Of a DNA stretch of 64,000 nt, positions 48,061 to 56,289 are shown piece by piece. Each line of letters begins with the position of its first letter. The stretch's first letter is position 1. The DNA is from Ancylobacter moscoviensis (lineage in GTDB: Bacteria; Pseudomonadota; Alphaproteobacteria; Rhizobiales; Xanthobacteraceae). Both the position numbers and the translations under genes were made by a program. The notes under the pieces are model-generated. The model had not been told where the DNA came from, made no database searches, and worked only from the letters and a program-made list of their open reading frames with translations. The stretch lies in the NCBI RefSeq assembly GCF_007559435.1, contig NZ_VMBP01000002.1, positions 186,001 through 250,000 on the forward strand. The letters run 5' to 3'.

Positions 48061-48534
48061 TCAACCCGCGAGAAAGCCTTTCCGTTTCAGACGCTGCACG
48101 GCGCGTTCCAGCGCCTGGAGAAATTCCGAGCGGTCCCGGGTCGAGAAGGGGCGGGGGCCGCGGGTGATCTCGCCGGCCTCGCGCAGGTCCTGCATCAGGT
48201 TGCGGGTGGCGAGCTGCATGCCGATGCTCGAGGCGGTGAAGGGCTTGCCGGTCGGGCCGATGGCCTCCGCGCCCTTCGCCACCACGCGCGCCGCCAGCGG
48301 CACGTCGGCGGTGACGACGAGGTCGCCCTCTTCCACCCGCTCGGCGATCCAGTCATCCGCCACGTCGAGCCCGGCCGGCACGATGACGCGCTCGACCTCG
48401 GCGTCGCGCGGGACGGCGATGTAGCTGTTGGCGACGAGGAAGACCTTGATCCGGTGGCGGGAGGCGACGCGGTAGGTCTCATCCTTCACCGGGCAGGCAT
48501 CGGCGTCGATATAGATGAGGATCGGCTTCGACAA
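48061..48534 (-). CDS. YaiI/YqxD family (DUF188) protein
   Basis: A 157-residue protein of the UPF0178 family with a PIN-like/NYN nuclease fold. The start [14 protein letters not shown] carries the conserved acidic pair. [20 protein letters not shown] and [21 protein letters not shown] are the other family segments. The start codon is TTG at 48534. Upstream on the same strand lie a small ORF and a hairpin that may regulate it. Function is unknown. Confidence 0.88.
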   Translation of the reverse strand: MSKPILIYIDADACPVKDETYRVASRHRIKVFLVANSYIAVPRDAEVERVIVPAGLDVADDWIAERVEEGDLVVTADVPLAARVVAKGAEAIGPTGKPFTASSIGMQLATRNLMQDLREAGEITRGPRPFSTRDRSEFLQALERAVQRLKRKGFLAG

Positions 48535-48570
48535 AGTATTCCGTGTTCGGTTGTGGCGACGCCAAGCAAG

Positions 48571-48596
48571 AAGGGCTGCCCTTGCGGGCAGCCCTT
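48571..48596 (-). terminator. strong hairpin (GCAA loop) between small ORF and YaiI-family gene
   Basis: Read leftward, AAGGGCTGCCC-GCAA-GGGCAGCCCTT is a perfect 11-bp stem capped by a GNRA tetraloop, then CTTGCTTGG. There is no clean T tract, so it may be a terminator, an attenuator or a stability element. It lies 37 bases before the YaiI-family start. Confidence 0.65.
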
Positions 48597-48656
48597 CCCA
48601 TGTCAGACCGCGGTCCGGCCCGGTAACTGCCTAGAAAGGCAGCGCGAAGTGTCGCA

Positions 48657-48734
48657 TCACGCGGCACGGACCTCGCAAGAGGCAAGTGTCCAGGTCACGG
48701 ATACCGACGACCGCAGATCAAGACGATCAGACAC
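48657..48734 (-). CDS. candidate 25-residue small protein / leader peptide with extreme ribosome binding site
   Basis: A 25-codon ORF from a GTG at 48734, reading MSDRLDLRSSVSVTWTLASC then EVRAA. Its ribosome binding site is complementary to the whole 3' end of 16S rRNA, so translation initiation should be very efficient. It is followed by two short hairpins (48627-48642 and 48571-48596) and then the YaiI-family gene. It may be a small protein in its own right or a leader peptide. Homology is unknown to me. Confidence 0.5.
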   Translation of the reverse strand: MSDRLDLRSSVSVTWTLASCEVRAA

Positions 48735-48750
48735 TGGATCACCTCCTTTC
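48734..48750 (-). promoter_or_regulatory. full-length Shine-Dalgarno sequence
   Basis: Read leftward, GAAAGGAGGTGATCCAG is a 17-base perfect complement of the 16S rRNA 3' end (CTGGATCACCTCCTTTC). The AGGAGG core is 8 bases from the GTG. This decides the start of the 25-codon ORF. A 5-bp inverted repeat ATTGT-TGACG-ACAAT lies directly upstream at 48752-48766. Confidence 0.85.
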
Positions 48751-48888
48751 GATTGTTGACGACAATTGGAGATTAGACCGATTCGCGCATTCGTCACGCG
48801 TTCATTGCGGTGCGGGAGCCGAATCCGCTGTTCACTTCGCGTTACGGGCGGCAATCTCGGGTGTGCGCCCATGAGGAGAGGAAACGCC

Positions 48889-50679
48889 ATGCGACAGGAA
48901 CGGACCTGGCGGGAACGGGCCCGGTGGCAGCGCGCCGTCATGGCGGCGCCGGCAATCCTGCTGCTCTCCGTCCTGCCGCTGCGCGCGCAGCAGGCCTCCG
49001 ACGCGCCGGCGCCGGAGGCGGCCTCGCCCGTCCTCGCCGGGCAGAAGACGGCGACCGGCCGGAGCTGGATGGTGACGGCGGCCAACCCGCTGGCCGCGCA
49101 GGCCGGCGCGGTGGCGTTGCGGGCGGGCGGCAACGCCATCGACGCGATGGTCGCGACGCAGCTCGTCCTCGGCCTCGTCGAGCCGCAGTCCTCGGGCCTC
49201 GGGGGCGGCGCCTTCCTTGTCTACTGGGACGCGGCGGCGAGGCGGCTCACCACCTTCGACGGGCGCGAGACGGCGCCGCGCGCGGCGACGCCGACGCTGT
49301 TCCAGGACGACAGGGGCGAGCCGCTCGCCTTCCTGCAGGCCATGGTCGGCGGGCGCTCGGTCGGCACGCCCGGCACGCCGCGCCTCATCGAGACCGTGCA
49401 CCGGCGCTATGGAAAGATCGCCTGGGGCCAGCTCTTCCGTCCGGCCATCCGCCTTGCCGAGGAAGGGTTCGACGTCTCCCCGCGTCTGGCTTCCCTGATC
49501 GCCGGCGATGTCGAGACGCTGCGGAGGGATCTCGCGGCCCGCGCCTATTTCCTTGATGCCGACGGCGCTCCGCTCAAGGCCGGCACGCGGCTGAGGAACC
49601 CGGCCTATGCGCGCACGCTGCGGCTGCTCGGCCAGTACGGCGCCGATGCCTTCTATGGCGGCCCGCTGGCGCAGGAGATCGTGCGCGCGGTCCGCGAGGC
49701 CGCCAGTCCCGGCCTTCTGTCGCCGGGCGACCTGCGCGAATATCGGGTGAAGGAGCGCACGCCCGTCTGCGGCGCCTATCGCGGGCTAGACGTGTGCGGC
49801 ATGGGCCCGCCGAGCTCGGGCGGGCTCACGCTCGGGCAGATCCTCGGCATGCTGGAATCCTATGATCTCAAGGCATTGGGCCCGAGCTCGCCGGAGGCGT
49901 GGCGGCTGATCGTCGACGCCTCGCGCCTCGCCTTCGCCGACCGCGAGCGCTACATGGCCGACGAGGACTACGTGCCGATGCCGACGAGGGGCCTGCTGGC
50001 GCGGGATTATCTCGGCGCCCGTGCGAGGTTGCTGGCCGGCGACGACGCGCTGCCGGAGGTCGCGCCGGGCACCCCGAAATGGGACCACGCCATGGCCGGG
50101 CCGCGGGCCGACGGGGCGGCGCCGGAGCTGCCCTCGACCACGCAGATCACCATCGTGGATGCGGACGGCAACGTGGTCTCCATGACCTCGACCATCGAGG
50201 CCGGCTTCGGCTCGCGGCTGATGGTCGGCGGCTTCCTGCTCAACAACGAGCTGACCGATTTCTCCTTCCGCTCGCAGCGCGACGGCGTGCCGGTCGCCAA
50301 CCGGGTCGAGCCGGGCAAGCGGCCGCGCTCGTCCATGACGCCGACCATTGTTCTGCGGGAAGGCCGGCCGGTGCTGGCGCTGGGCTCGCCCGGCGGCAGC
50401 CAGATCATCGGCTATGTCGCCAAGACGCTGATCGCCCATCTCGACTGGGGCCTGAGCCTGCCGGACGCCATCGCCGCGCCGAACGTGCTGGCGCGCTTCG
50501 ATGCGGTGGAGATCGAGCAGGGCAGCGCGGCGCAGGCGCTGGAGCCGGGGCTGCGGGAACTGGGCTTCCCGGTGACGATCGCCCCGATGACGTCCGGCGT
50601 GCAGGCGGTGGCGATCACGCCGGACGGGCTGGTGGGCGCGGCCGATCCGCGTCGCGAGGGCGTGGCGATCGGGGAGTGA
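48889..50679 (+). CDS. ggt: gamma-glutamyltransferase
   Basis: A 596-residue periplasmic Ntn-hydrolase precursor that cleaves gamma-glutamyl bonds such as glutathione and transfers or hydrolyses the glutamyl group. The signal peptide is AVMAAPAILLLSVLPLRAQQ. The autocatalytic cleavage and nucleophile site is T417 in PSTTQITIVDADGN, in a context that usually reads TTHF/Y. GNAIDAMVATQLVLGLVEPQSSGLGGGAF near residue 85 and SMTPTIVLREGRPVLALGSPGGSQI are family signatures. I chose ATG 48889 because AGGAGAGGAAA precedes it; an ATG at 48871 lies within that site. Confidence 0.94.
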   Translation: MRQERTWRERARWQRAVMAAPAILLLSVLPLRAQQASDAPAPEAASPVLAGQKTATGRSWMVTAANPLAAQAGAVALRAGGNAIDAMVATQLVLGLVEPQSSGLGGGAFLVYWDAAARRLTTFDGRETAPRAATPTLFQDDRGEPLAFLQAMVGGRSVGTPGTPRLIETVHRRYGKIAWGQLFRPAIRLAEEGFDVSPRLASLIAGDVETLRRDLAARAYFLDADGAPLKAGTRLRNPAYARTLRLLGQYGADAFYGGPLAQEIVRAVREAASPGLLSPGDLREYRVKERTPVCGAYRGLDVCGMGPPSSGGLTLGQILGMLESYDLKALGPSSPEAWRLIVDASRLAFADRERYMADEDYVPMPTRGLLARDYLGARARLLAGDDALPEVAPGTPKWDHAMAGPRADGAAPELPSTTQITIVDADGNVVSMTSTIEAGFGSRLMVGGFLLNNELTDFSFRSQRDGVPVANRVEPGKRPRSSMTPTIVLREGRPVLALGSPGGSQIIGYVAKTLIAHLDWGLSLPDAIAAPNVLARFDAVEIEQGSAAQALEPGLRELGFPVTIAPMTSGVQAVAITPDGLVGAADPRREGVAIGE

Positions 50680-50721
50680 GGCCCGCGCGGGCGTGTCGAG
50701 GTGCGGCCGGCGCCCGGTTCG

Positions 50722-51087
50722 TCAGTGGCTGATCATCCACGGCCGGGCCGAGGGGAAGCTCTTGGCGCCGGAAGCGGTGGTGGCGGTGCGGTTCTTCTTC
50801 GTGCGGCTCTTCATGCCGGAGCAGCAGGAGCAGCCGGAGGCGTGCCTGGCGCGCTCCTGCTTGGCCTTGTAGGCGTCGACGCTCATCGGCGCGTGGCTCG
50901 ACTGCTCGTTGGTCGCGTGGGCGACCCTGCGTTCGCGCGACATGGAGGAGAAGTGCGGCGCGGTCAGCATCACGCGCGGTGCCATCGCGCCGCAATCCGG
51001 ACAGGGCTGAGGGTCCTGATACTCGCTCATCGGCCGCAGCTCGGTGAAATCGCCGCACGTGTCGCACTGATATTCATAGACGGGCAT
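50722..51087 (-). CDS. fmdB: FmdB-family zinc-ribbon protein
   Basis: A 121-residue small regulator of the FmdB type, first named from the formamidase locus of Methylophilus. The N-terminal zinc ribbon MPVYEYQCDTCGDFTELRPM ... PQPCPDCGA supplies two CxxC knuckles. A further CSCC lies near residue 95. The C-terminal WMISH matches alphaproteobacterial homologues. It follows fmdA on the same strand after three hairpin repeats. The actual role (regulator or maturation factor) is unresolved. Confidence 0.88.
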   Translation of the reverse strand: MPVYEYQCDTCGDFTELRPMSEYQDPQPCPDCGAMAPRVMLTAPHFSSMSRERRVAHATNEQSSHAPMSVDAYKAKQERARHASGCSCCSGMKSRTKKNRTATTASGAKSFPSARPWMISH

Positions 51088-51122
51088 GAGCGTTTCCTTG
51101 GGCGTTTCCACGACGGGGAAAG

Positions 51123-51234
51123 TGCGGGGCGACGCGAGCGTCGCCAAACCTCAGAAGGAAGAATGCGGGGCGACGCTTGGCGTCGCCAAATTCTCAGCAG
51201 GGAAGGATGCGGGGCGACGCAAGCGTCGCCCCGC
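51123..51234. repeat. three tandem palindromic repeats between fmdA and fmdB
   Basis: Copies at 51123-51144, 51165-51187 and 51209-51234 share GCGGGGCGACGC-(loop)-GCGTCGCC and a spacer TCAG-AGGAAG-like segment, repeating about every 43 bases. Each copy is a 7-8 bp palindrome (GGCGACGC / GCGTCGCC). All lie in the fmdA-fmdB intercistronic space. Confidence 0.85.
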
Positions 51235-51254
51235 GGGCCGGACTCAAGCGGGGG

Positions 51255-52493
51255 TCAAAGGTCCGGCGAGATCGGCATGTCGACCGAGCCATCGATGAAC
51301 TTGGTCGGGCCGGCAGCCGAAGGCTTGATGTCGAAGTCGAAGATCTCGGTGGGCAGCCACAGCGTGGCGCAGGAATTGGGAATGTCGACCACGCCCGAGA
51401 GATGGCCCTGCACCGGCGCGACGCCGAGGATGGAGTGCGCCTGCGCGCCCGAATAGCCGAACTTCTTCAGGTATTCGATGGCGTTGAGGCACGCCTGACG
51501 ATAGGCGACGTTGGCGTCGAGATAGTACTGCTTGCCTTCCTCGTCGACCGAGATGCCCTCGAAGATCAGGTAGTCCTTGTAGTTCGGGGTGATCGGCGAC
51601 GGCTTGAAGATCGGGTTCTTGATCCCGTACAGCGCCATGCCGTCCTTGATCAGGTCGACCTTGATGTGCAGCCACGCGCCGAACATCTCGATGGCGCCGC
51701 AGAAGGTGATCTCGCCGTCGCCCTGGGAGAAGTGCATGTCGCCCATGGAGAGGCCGGCGCCGTCGACATAGACGGGGAAGTAGATCTTCGAGCCGCGCGA
51801 CAGGTCCTTGATGTCGCAATTGCCACCATGCTCGCGCGGGGGAACCGTGCGGGCGCCCTCGGCGGCGACCTTGGAATAGGCGTCCGAGCCCTTGGCGAGC
51901 TTGCCCAGATGCGCGGTCTTCGGCGCCGGCGGGTTGGCCAGCGGGGGCACGCGGGTCGGGTTGGTGTCGATCAGCGCCTGCTCGCGCGCGTTCCAGGTGT
52001 CGAGCAGCTTCTGCGAGGGCAGGGTGCCGATCAGGCCGGGATGGATGAGGCCGGCGAAGCCGACGCCCGGCACGTGGCGCGAGCGGGTGAACATGCCCTC
52101 GTAGTGCCAGATCGACTTCTGCGCGAGCGGGAAGTGTTCGGTGAGGAAGCCGCCGCCGTTCTTCTTCGAGAAGAAGCCGTTGAAGCCCCACTCATGGCCC
52201 TTCAGCGTGCCGGCGTCGAGGATGTCGACCACCAGCAGGTCGCCCGGCTTGGCGCCCTTCACGCCGATGGGGCCGGAGAGATAGTGCACCGTCGACAGGT
52301 CGACGTCGCGGATGTCGTCGGCGGAATCGTTGTTGGCGATGGCGCCGCCCGTCCAGTCCACGGTCTCGACGATGAAGTCGGCACCGGGCTCGACCCAGGT
52401 GGCGATCGGAATGTCCGGGTGCCAGCGATTGTGCAGATATTCGTTCTCGGTGGCCGGCTTGGACAGGTCGACCGAAATCAGTGTCTCAGGCAT
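51255..52493 (-). CDS. fmdA: formamidase / acetamidase family amidohydrolase
   Basis: A 412-residue enzyme that hydrolyses formamide, and in some members acetamide or other short amides, to the acid and ammonia. The start PETLISVDLSKPATENEYLHNRWHPDIP, the segment WVEPGADFIVETVDWTGG and GHEWGFNGFFSKKNGGGFLTEHFP are the family core. GDMHFSQGDGEITFCGAIEM and the end FIDGSVDMPISPDL close the fold. It lies 71 bases downstream of urtE and upstream of fmdB. Context supports amide breakdown after uptake. Confidence 0.95.
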   Translation of the reverse strand: MPETLISVDLSKPATENEYLHNRWHPDIPIATWVEPGADFIVETVDWTGGAIANNDSADDIRDVDLSTVHYLSGPIGVKGAKPGDLLVVDILDAGTLKGHEWGFNGFFSKKNGGGFLTEHFPLAQKSIWHYEGMFTRSRHVPGVGFAGLIHPGLIGTLPSQKLLDTWNAREQALIDTNPTRVPPLANPPAPKTAHLGKLAKGSDAYSKVAAEGARTVPPREHGGNCDIKDLSRGSKIYFPVYVDGAGLSMGDMHFSQGDGEITFCGAIEMFGAWLHIKVDLIKDGMALYGIKNPIFKPSPITPNYKDYLIFEGISVDEEGKQYYLDANVAYRQACLNAIEYLKKFGYSGAQAHSILGVAPVQGHLSGVVDIPNSCATLWLPTEIFDFDIKPSAAGPTKFIDGSVDMPISPDL

Positions 52494-52539
52494 GGCGAAC
52501 TCCGTTCCCCTTGGGCTGCATGCGGTAGGTCGGAAGGGG

Positions 52540-52555
52540 CCGGCCCGGGGGCCGG
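52540..52555. other. small hairpin between urtE and fmdA
   Basis: CCGGCC-CGGG-GGCCGG, a perfect 6-bp stem in the 71-base intercistronic gap. It may be a processing or stability element; evidence is weak. Confidence 0.4.
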
Positions 52556-52564
52556 ACCCGGGTC

Positions 52565-53254
52565 TCAGACGGACAGGAACCGGGCGACCTTCGCCTCGTC
52601 GACGTCGGCGCGCTGGTTCTCGTGCACGATCTCGCCGTTCTCGATGACGAGCACGCGGTCGGCGATGTCGAGGGCGAAAGAGAGCACCTGCTCGGAGACC
52701 ACGATGGACAGGCCGCGCTCGTCGCGGATGCGCTTCAGCGTGCGCGCCATCTCGCGGATGATCGAGGGCTGAATGCCTTCGGTCGGTTCGTCGAGCAGCA
52801 GCACCTTGGGCGCGGTGGCGAGGGCGCGGGCGATGGCGAGCTGCTGCTGCTGGCCGCCGGAGAGGTTGCCGCCGCGCCGGCCCTTCATCTCCAGCAGCAC
52901 CGGAAACAGCTCGTAGATGTCCGGCGGCACCTTGCTCTCGCCGCGCGGGATGAGGCCGGTCTCGATGTTCTCCTGCACCGTCATGGTGGAGAAGATCATG
53001 CGGCCCTGCGGCACATAGGCGACGCCGTTGGCGACGCGCTCATAGCTCTTGAGCCGGGTGATGTCGGTCGGGCCGACAGAGACCGAGCCGCTCTTGGTCG
53101 GCACGATGCCCATGAGCGACTTCATGAGCGTGGTCTTGCCCATGCCGTTGCGGCCCATGATGGCGATGATCTCGTTGGGCGCGACGTTGAAGTTCAGCCC
53201 GTGCAGCACTTCGCTCTCGCCGTAGGAGACGTGGAGGTTCGAAACGTTCAGCAT
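52565..53254 (-). CDS. urtE: urea/short-chain-amide ABC transporter ATPase UrtE-type
   Basis: A 229-residue LivF-type ATPase. GRNGMGKTT (Walker A), NLSGGQQQQLAIARAL (signature) and LLLDEPTEGIQPSII (Walker B) are clear. It pairs with UrtD to power import through UrtB and UrtC. It is 10 bases downstream of urtD. The family handles urea or short amides such as formamide and acetamide (FmdDEF in Methylophilus); the neighbouring fmdA favours amides. Confidence 0.93.
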   Translation of the reverse strand: MLNVSNLHVSYGESEVLHGLNFNVAPNEIIAIMGRNGMGKTTLMKSLMGIVPTKSGSVSVGPTDITRLKSYERVANGVAYVPQGRMIFSTMTVQENIETGLIPRGESKVPPDIYELFPVLLEMKGRRGGNLSGGQQQQLAIARALATAPKVLLLDEPTEGIQPSIIREMARTLKRIRDERGLSIVVSEQVLSFALDIADRVLVIENGEIVHENQRADVDEAKVARFLSV

Positions 53255-53264
53255 CCTCGCCTCC

Positions 53265-54032
53265 TCAATGGCCGAGATAGACTTCGATGACCTTGGGGTC
53301 CGCCTGGACCTTGGCCATCGAGCCTTCCGACAGGATCTTGCCCTGGTGCAGCACCGTGACCTTGTGGGCGATGTCCTCGACGAACTTCATGTCGTGCTCG
53401 ATCACGATCACCGAGCGGTTCTTGATGATGGTGTTGAGCAGTTCGGCGGTCTTCTTGCGCTCGGACACGCTCATGCCGGCGACGGGCTCGTCGAGCATGA
53501 GGAGTTCCGGGTCCTGGATGAGCAGCATGCCGATCTCCAGCCACTGCTTCTGGCCGTGCGAGAGATATTCGGCGCGCTGGTCGAGCTGGTCGGCGAGGAA
53601 GATGGTCTCGGCGATCTCCTGCACCCGCTCCTTCACCGCGGCGTCGCGGCGAAAGGTGAGGGCGCCCGGCACCGAGCGGCCCTTGGGGTAGGAGATTTCC
53701 AGGTTCTCGAAGACGGTCAGGTCCTCGTAGATCGACGGGTTCTGGAACTTGCGCCCGACGCCGGCGCGCACGATCTCGTGCTCCTTCATCTTCGTCAGCT
53801 CGCGGTCCTTGAAGCGGATCGAGCCGGTGGTCGCCTTGGTGCGGCCGCAGATGAGATCGAGCACCGTCGTCTTGCCGGCGCCGTTGGGGCCGATGATCAC
53901 GCGGATCTCGTTCTCGTCGACATAGAAGGACAGGTCGTTGACCGCCTTGAAGCCGTCGAAGGAGACGGTCAGCCCTTCCACCGCCAGGACGAAGTCCTTG
54001 TTCATGGCATCGGTGATGACAGAGGTGTTCAT
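53265..54032 (-). CDS. urtD: urea/short-chain-amide ABC transporter ATPase UrtD-type
   Basis: A 255-residue LivG-type ATPase. Walker A is GPNGAGKTT. The signature segment reads LSHGQKQWLEIGMLL, with the UrtD-typical SHGQK in place of SGGQ. Walker B is LLMLDEPVAGMS. The ATG at 54032 begins NTSVITDAMNKDFVLAVEGL. It overlaps nothing and lies 15 bases after urtC. It forms the heterodimeric ATPase with UrtE. Confidence 0.93.
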   Translation of the reverse strand: MNTSVITDAMNKDFVLAVEGLTVSFDGFKAVNDLSFYVDENEIRVIIGPNGAGKTTVLDLICGRTKATTGSIRFKDRELTKMKEHEIVRAGVGRKFQNPSIYEDLTVFENLEISYPKGRSVPGALTFRRDAAVKERVQEIAETIFLADQLDQRAEYLSHGQKQWLEIGMLLIQDPELLMLDEPVAGMSVSERKKTAELLNTIIKNRSVIVIEHDMKFVEDIAHKVTVLHQGKILSEGSMAKVQADPKVIEVYLGH

Positions 54033-54046
54033 GGCACCGGCTCCTC

Positions 54047-55255
54047 TCACTCGGCGGCGGCGGGGGCGGCCGTCCCGGAGGGCGGCGCGGCGGGAGGCGT
54101 CGGAGTGGGCGGAGTGGCGGCCGGCGGCGTGGCGGCGGGAGGCGTCGCCGTGCGCTTGGCGGCGCCGCCGAACAGCGGGCCGAGATGCGGGGCGACGTAG
54201 GTCTGCCACAGGCCGGCGATGCCGTTCGGGAAGGCCAGCACCACGGCGATGAACAGGCCGCCGAGGCCGAACAGCCAGAGTTCCGGGAAGCTCTCCGAGA
54301 AGGAGGTCTTGGCCCAGTTCACCAGCAGCGTGCCGTAGACGGCTCCGAGGATGGACAGGCGCCCGCCGACGGCGGTGTAGATGACCATCTCGATGGAGGG
54401 CACGATGCCGACGAAGGAGGGCGACATGAAGCCGACCTGCAGCGTGAACATCGCCCCGCCGATGGCCGAGAGCGACGCGGCCAGGCAGAACACGAACACC
54501 TTGAAGCTGGCGACGTCGTAGCCGGAGAAGCGCACCCGGTCCTCCTTGTCGCGCATGGCGACGAGGATGCGGCCGAGCTTCGAGGACTTCACGAAATAGG
54601 CGACGAGGATGCAGGCCAGCAGCAGGCCGACGCACACGAAGTAGAGGACCGTCTTGGCGCTGTCGGTGCGGATGTCCCAGCCGTTCAGCGTGCGCAGGTC
54701 GGTGATGCCGTTGATGCCGCCGGTATAGCCTTGCTGACCGATGATCAGGATGGTCATGATCGCGGCGAGCGCCTGGGTGATGATGGCGAAGTACACGCCG
54801 CCCACGCGCCGCTTGAACATGGCGAAGCCGACGATGAAGGCGAAGAGGGCCGGCACCAGGATCACCGCGAGGGCGGTGAAGCCGAGATTGTGGAACGGCT
54901 CCCAGAACCAGGGCAGCGCGGTGATCTGGTTCCAGTCCATGAAGTCCGGAATGCCCGGCGTGGTCTGGATCTTGGTGTTCTCGACGCTGGAGGCTTCCAG
55001 CTTGAGGAACATCGCCATGCAGTAGCCGCCGAGCCCGAAGAACACGCCCTGGCCGAGCGAGAGAATGCCGGCATAGCCCCAGCACAGCACGAGGCCGAGC
55101 GCCACGAAGGCGTAGGTGAGGTACTTGCCGACGAACTGCAGGCGGAAATTGTCCAGCGCCAGCGGCAGGACGACGACGAGGACGAAGGCCAGGACGATGA
55201 TGCCGATGATGTCCTGAGGTCGCAGGAAGAAGGTGCGGCCGGATGATTTGCTCAT
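54047..55255 (-). CDS. urtC: urea/short-chain-amide ABC transporter permease UrtC-type
   Basis: A 402-residue LivM-type permease with about ten membrane helices (IIGIIVLAFVLVVVLPLAL to GLGGLFIAVVLAFPNGIAG). GLGGYCMAMFLKLEASS and GYTGGINGITDLRTLNGW are family segments. The C-terminal 35 residues are a Thr/Pro/Ala repeat (AATPPAATPPAATPPT and onward) not needed for transport and unusual in the family. It is 10 bases downstream of urtB. Confidence 0.92.
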   Translation of the reverse strand: MSKSSGRTFFLRPQDIIGIIVLAFVLVVVLPLALDNFRLQFVGKYLTYAFVALGLVLCWGYAGILSLGQGVFFGLGGYCMAMFLKLEASSVENTKIQTTPGIPDFMDWNQITALPWFWEPFHNLGFTALAVILVPALFAFIVGFAMFKRRVGGVYFAIITQALAAIMTILIIGQQGYTGGINGITDLRTLNGWDIRTDSAKTVLYFVCVGLLLACILVAYFVKSSKLGRILVAMRDKEDRVRFSGYDVASFKVFVFCLAASLSAIGGAMFTLQVGFMSPSFVGIVPSIEMVIYTAVGGRLSILGAVYGTLLVNWAKTSFSESFPELWLFGLGGLFIAVVLAFPNGIAGLWQTYVAPHLGPLFGGAAKRTATPPAATPPAATPPTPTPPAAPPSGTAAPAAAE

Positions 55256-55265
55256 GTGCGCCTCC

Positions 55266-56192
55266 TCAGCGACGGACCTTGATGACGAACAGGCCCTGGG
55301 GCCGCAGCATCAGGATGATGACCACGCCGAGCAGCGTGAGGACCTTGGCCATCGAGCCGGAGAGGAAGAACTCCAGGGTCGACTGGGCCTGCGAGATGGT
55401 GAAGGCGGAGGCGATGGTGCCGAGCAGGCTCTGCGCGCCGCCGAAGACGACGACCAGGAAGGTGTCGACGATGTAGAGCTGGCCGGAGGTCGGGCCGGTC
55501 GATCCGATCATGGTGAAGGCCGAGCCGGCGACGCCGGCGATGCCGCAGCCGAGGCCGAAGGTGTAGCGGTCCACCTTCTCGGTATTGATGCCGACGGCGC
55601 CGGCCATGACGCGGTTCTGCACCACGGCGCGGACCTGCTTGCCCCAGGCCGACTTGTACATCAGCAGGGCCACGGCGACGGTGATGGCGATGGTGAGGCC
55701 CATGACGAACAGGCCGTTGATCTGCACCTCGACCACGTCGGTGACGGGCAGCGATCCCATCATCCAGCCCGGCAGCTCGACGCCGACCTCGCGGGGGCCG
55801 AAAACGGAGCGATAGACCTGCTGGAGAATGAGGCTGAGGCCCCAGGTGGCGAGCAGAGTGTCGAGCGGGCGCTTGTAGAGGCGCCGGATCATCAGCCATT
55901 CCACCGCCATTCCGAGCGCGCCGGAGGCGAAGAAGGCCAATATCATCGCGATGAAGAAGTAGATGCCGAACAGGGCGGGAATATAATTCAGAAAGAACTG
56001 AGATGTGAAATAGGTGACATAGGCGCCGAGGATCATGAACTCGCCGTGCGCCATGTTGATGACGCCCATCTGGCCGAAGATGATGGCCAGACCCAGCGCC
56101 ATGAGCACGAAGACCGAAAACAGGATAAGGCCGGCGAAGCCTTGCATCAGGAAGATGGAGCTGAGTTCGCTCAGCGAATATTCGGCAAACAT
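55266..56192 (-). CDS. urtB: urea/short-chain-amide ABC transporter permease UrtB-type
   Basis: A 308-residue LivH-type permease with eight membrane helices. GQMGVINMAHGEFMILGAYV is the first conserved block. EWLMIRRLYKRPLDTLLATWGLSL and VVFGGAQSLLGTIASAF follow. Some UrtB proteins carry a large N-terminal extracytoplasmic domain; this one lacks it, resembling the amide-type permeases. It follows urtA across a strong hairpin. Confidence 0.93.
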   Translation of the reverse strand: MFAEYSLSELSSIFLMQGFAGLILFSVFVLMALGLAIIFGQMGVINMAHGEFMILGAYVTYFTSQFFLNYIPALFGIYFFIAMILAFFASGALGMAVEWLMIRRLYKRPLDTLLATWGLSLILQQVYRSVFGPREVGVELPGWMMGSLPVTDVVEVQINGLFVMGLTIAITVAVALLMYKSAWGKQVRAVVQNRVMAGAVGINTEKVDRYTFGLGCGIAGVAGSAFTMIGSTGPTSGQLYIVDTFLVVVFGGAQSLLGTIASAFTISQAQSTLEFFLSGSMAKVLTLLGVVIILMLRPQGLFVIKVRR

Positions 56193-56247
56193 TCAGGAAT
56201 CCCCCGGCGTGCGCGCGTGCGGCGCGGTCTCCGTCAACGGAAAGAGC

Positions 56248-56273
56248 CCCGGAGAGGGCGAACCCTCTCCGGG
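56248..56273. other. intercistronic hairpin between urtA and urtB
   Basis: CCCGGAGAGGG-CGAA-CCCTCTCCGGG is a perfect 11-bp stem 17 bases after the urtA stop. Read leftward it is followed by GCTCTTTCC. Such hairpins after binding-protein genes commonly give partial termination or 3' protection, raising UrtA over the membrane subunits. Confidence 0.75.
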
Positions 56274-56289
56274 TGGGAGCTTCAGGCGA

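Noticed and set aside
48734-48750. Plus-strand CTGGATCACCTCCTTTC looks like the 3' end of a 16S rRNA gene.
   Set aside because: No other 16S sequence precedes it; the reverse strand makes sense as a ribosome binding site 8 bases from a start codon.
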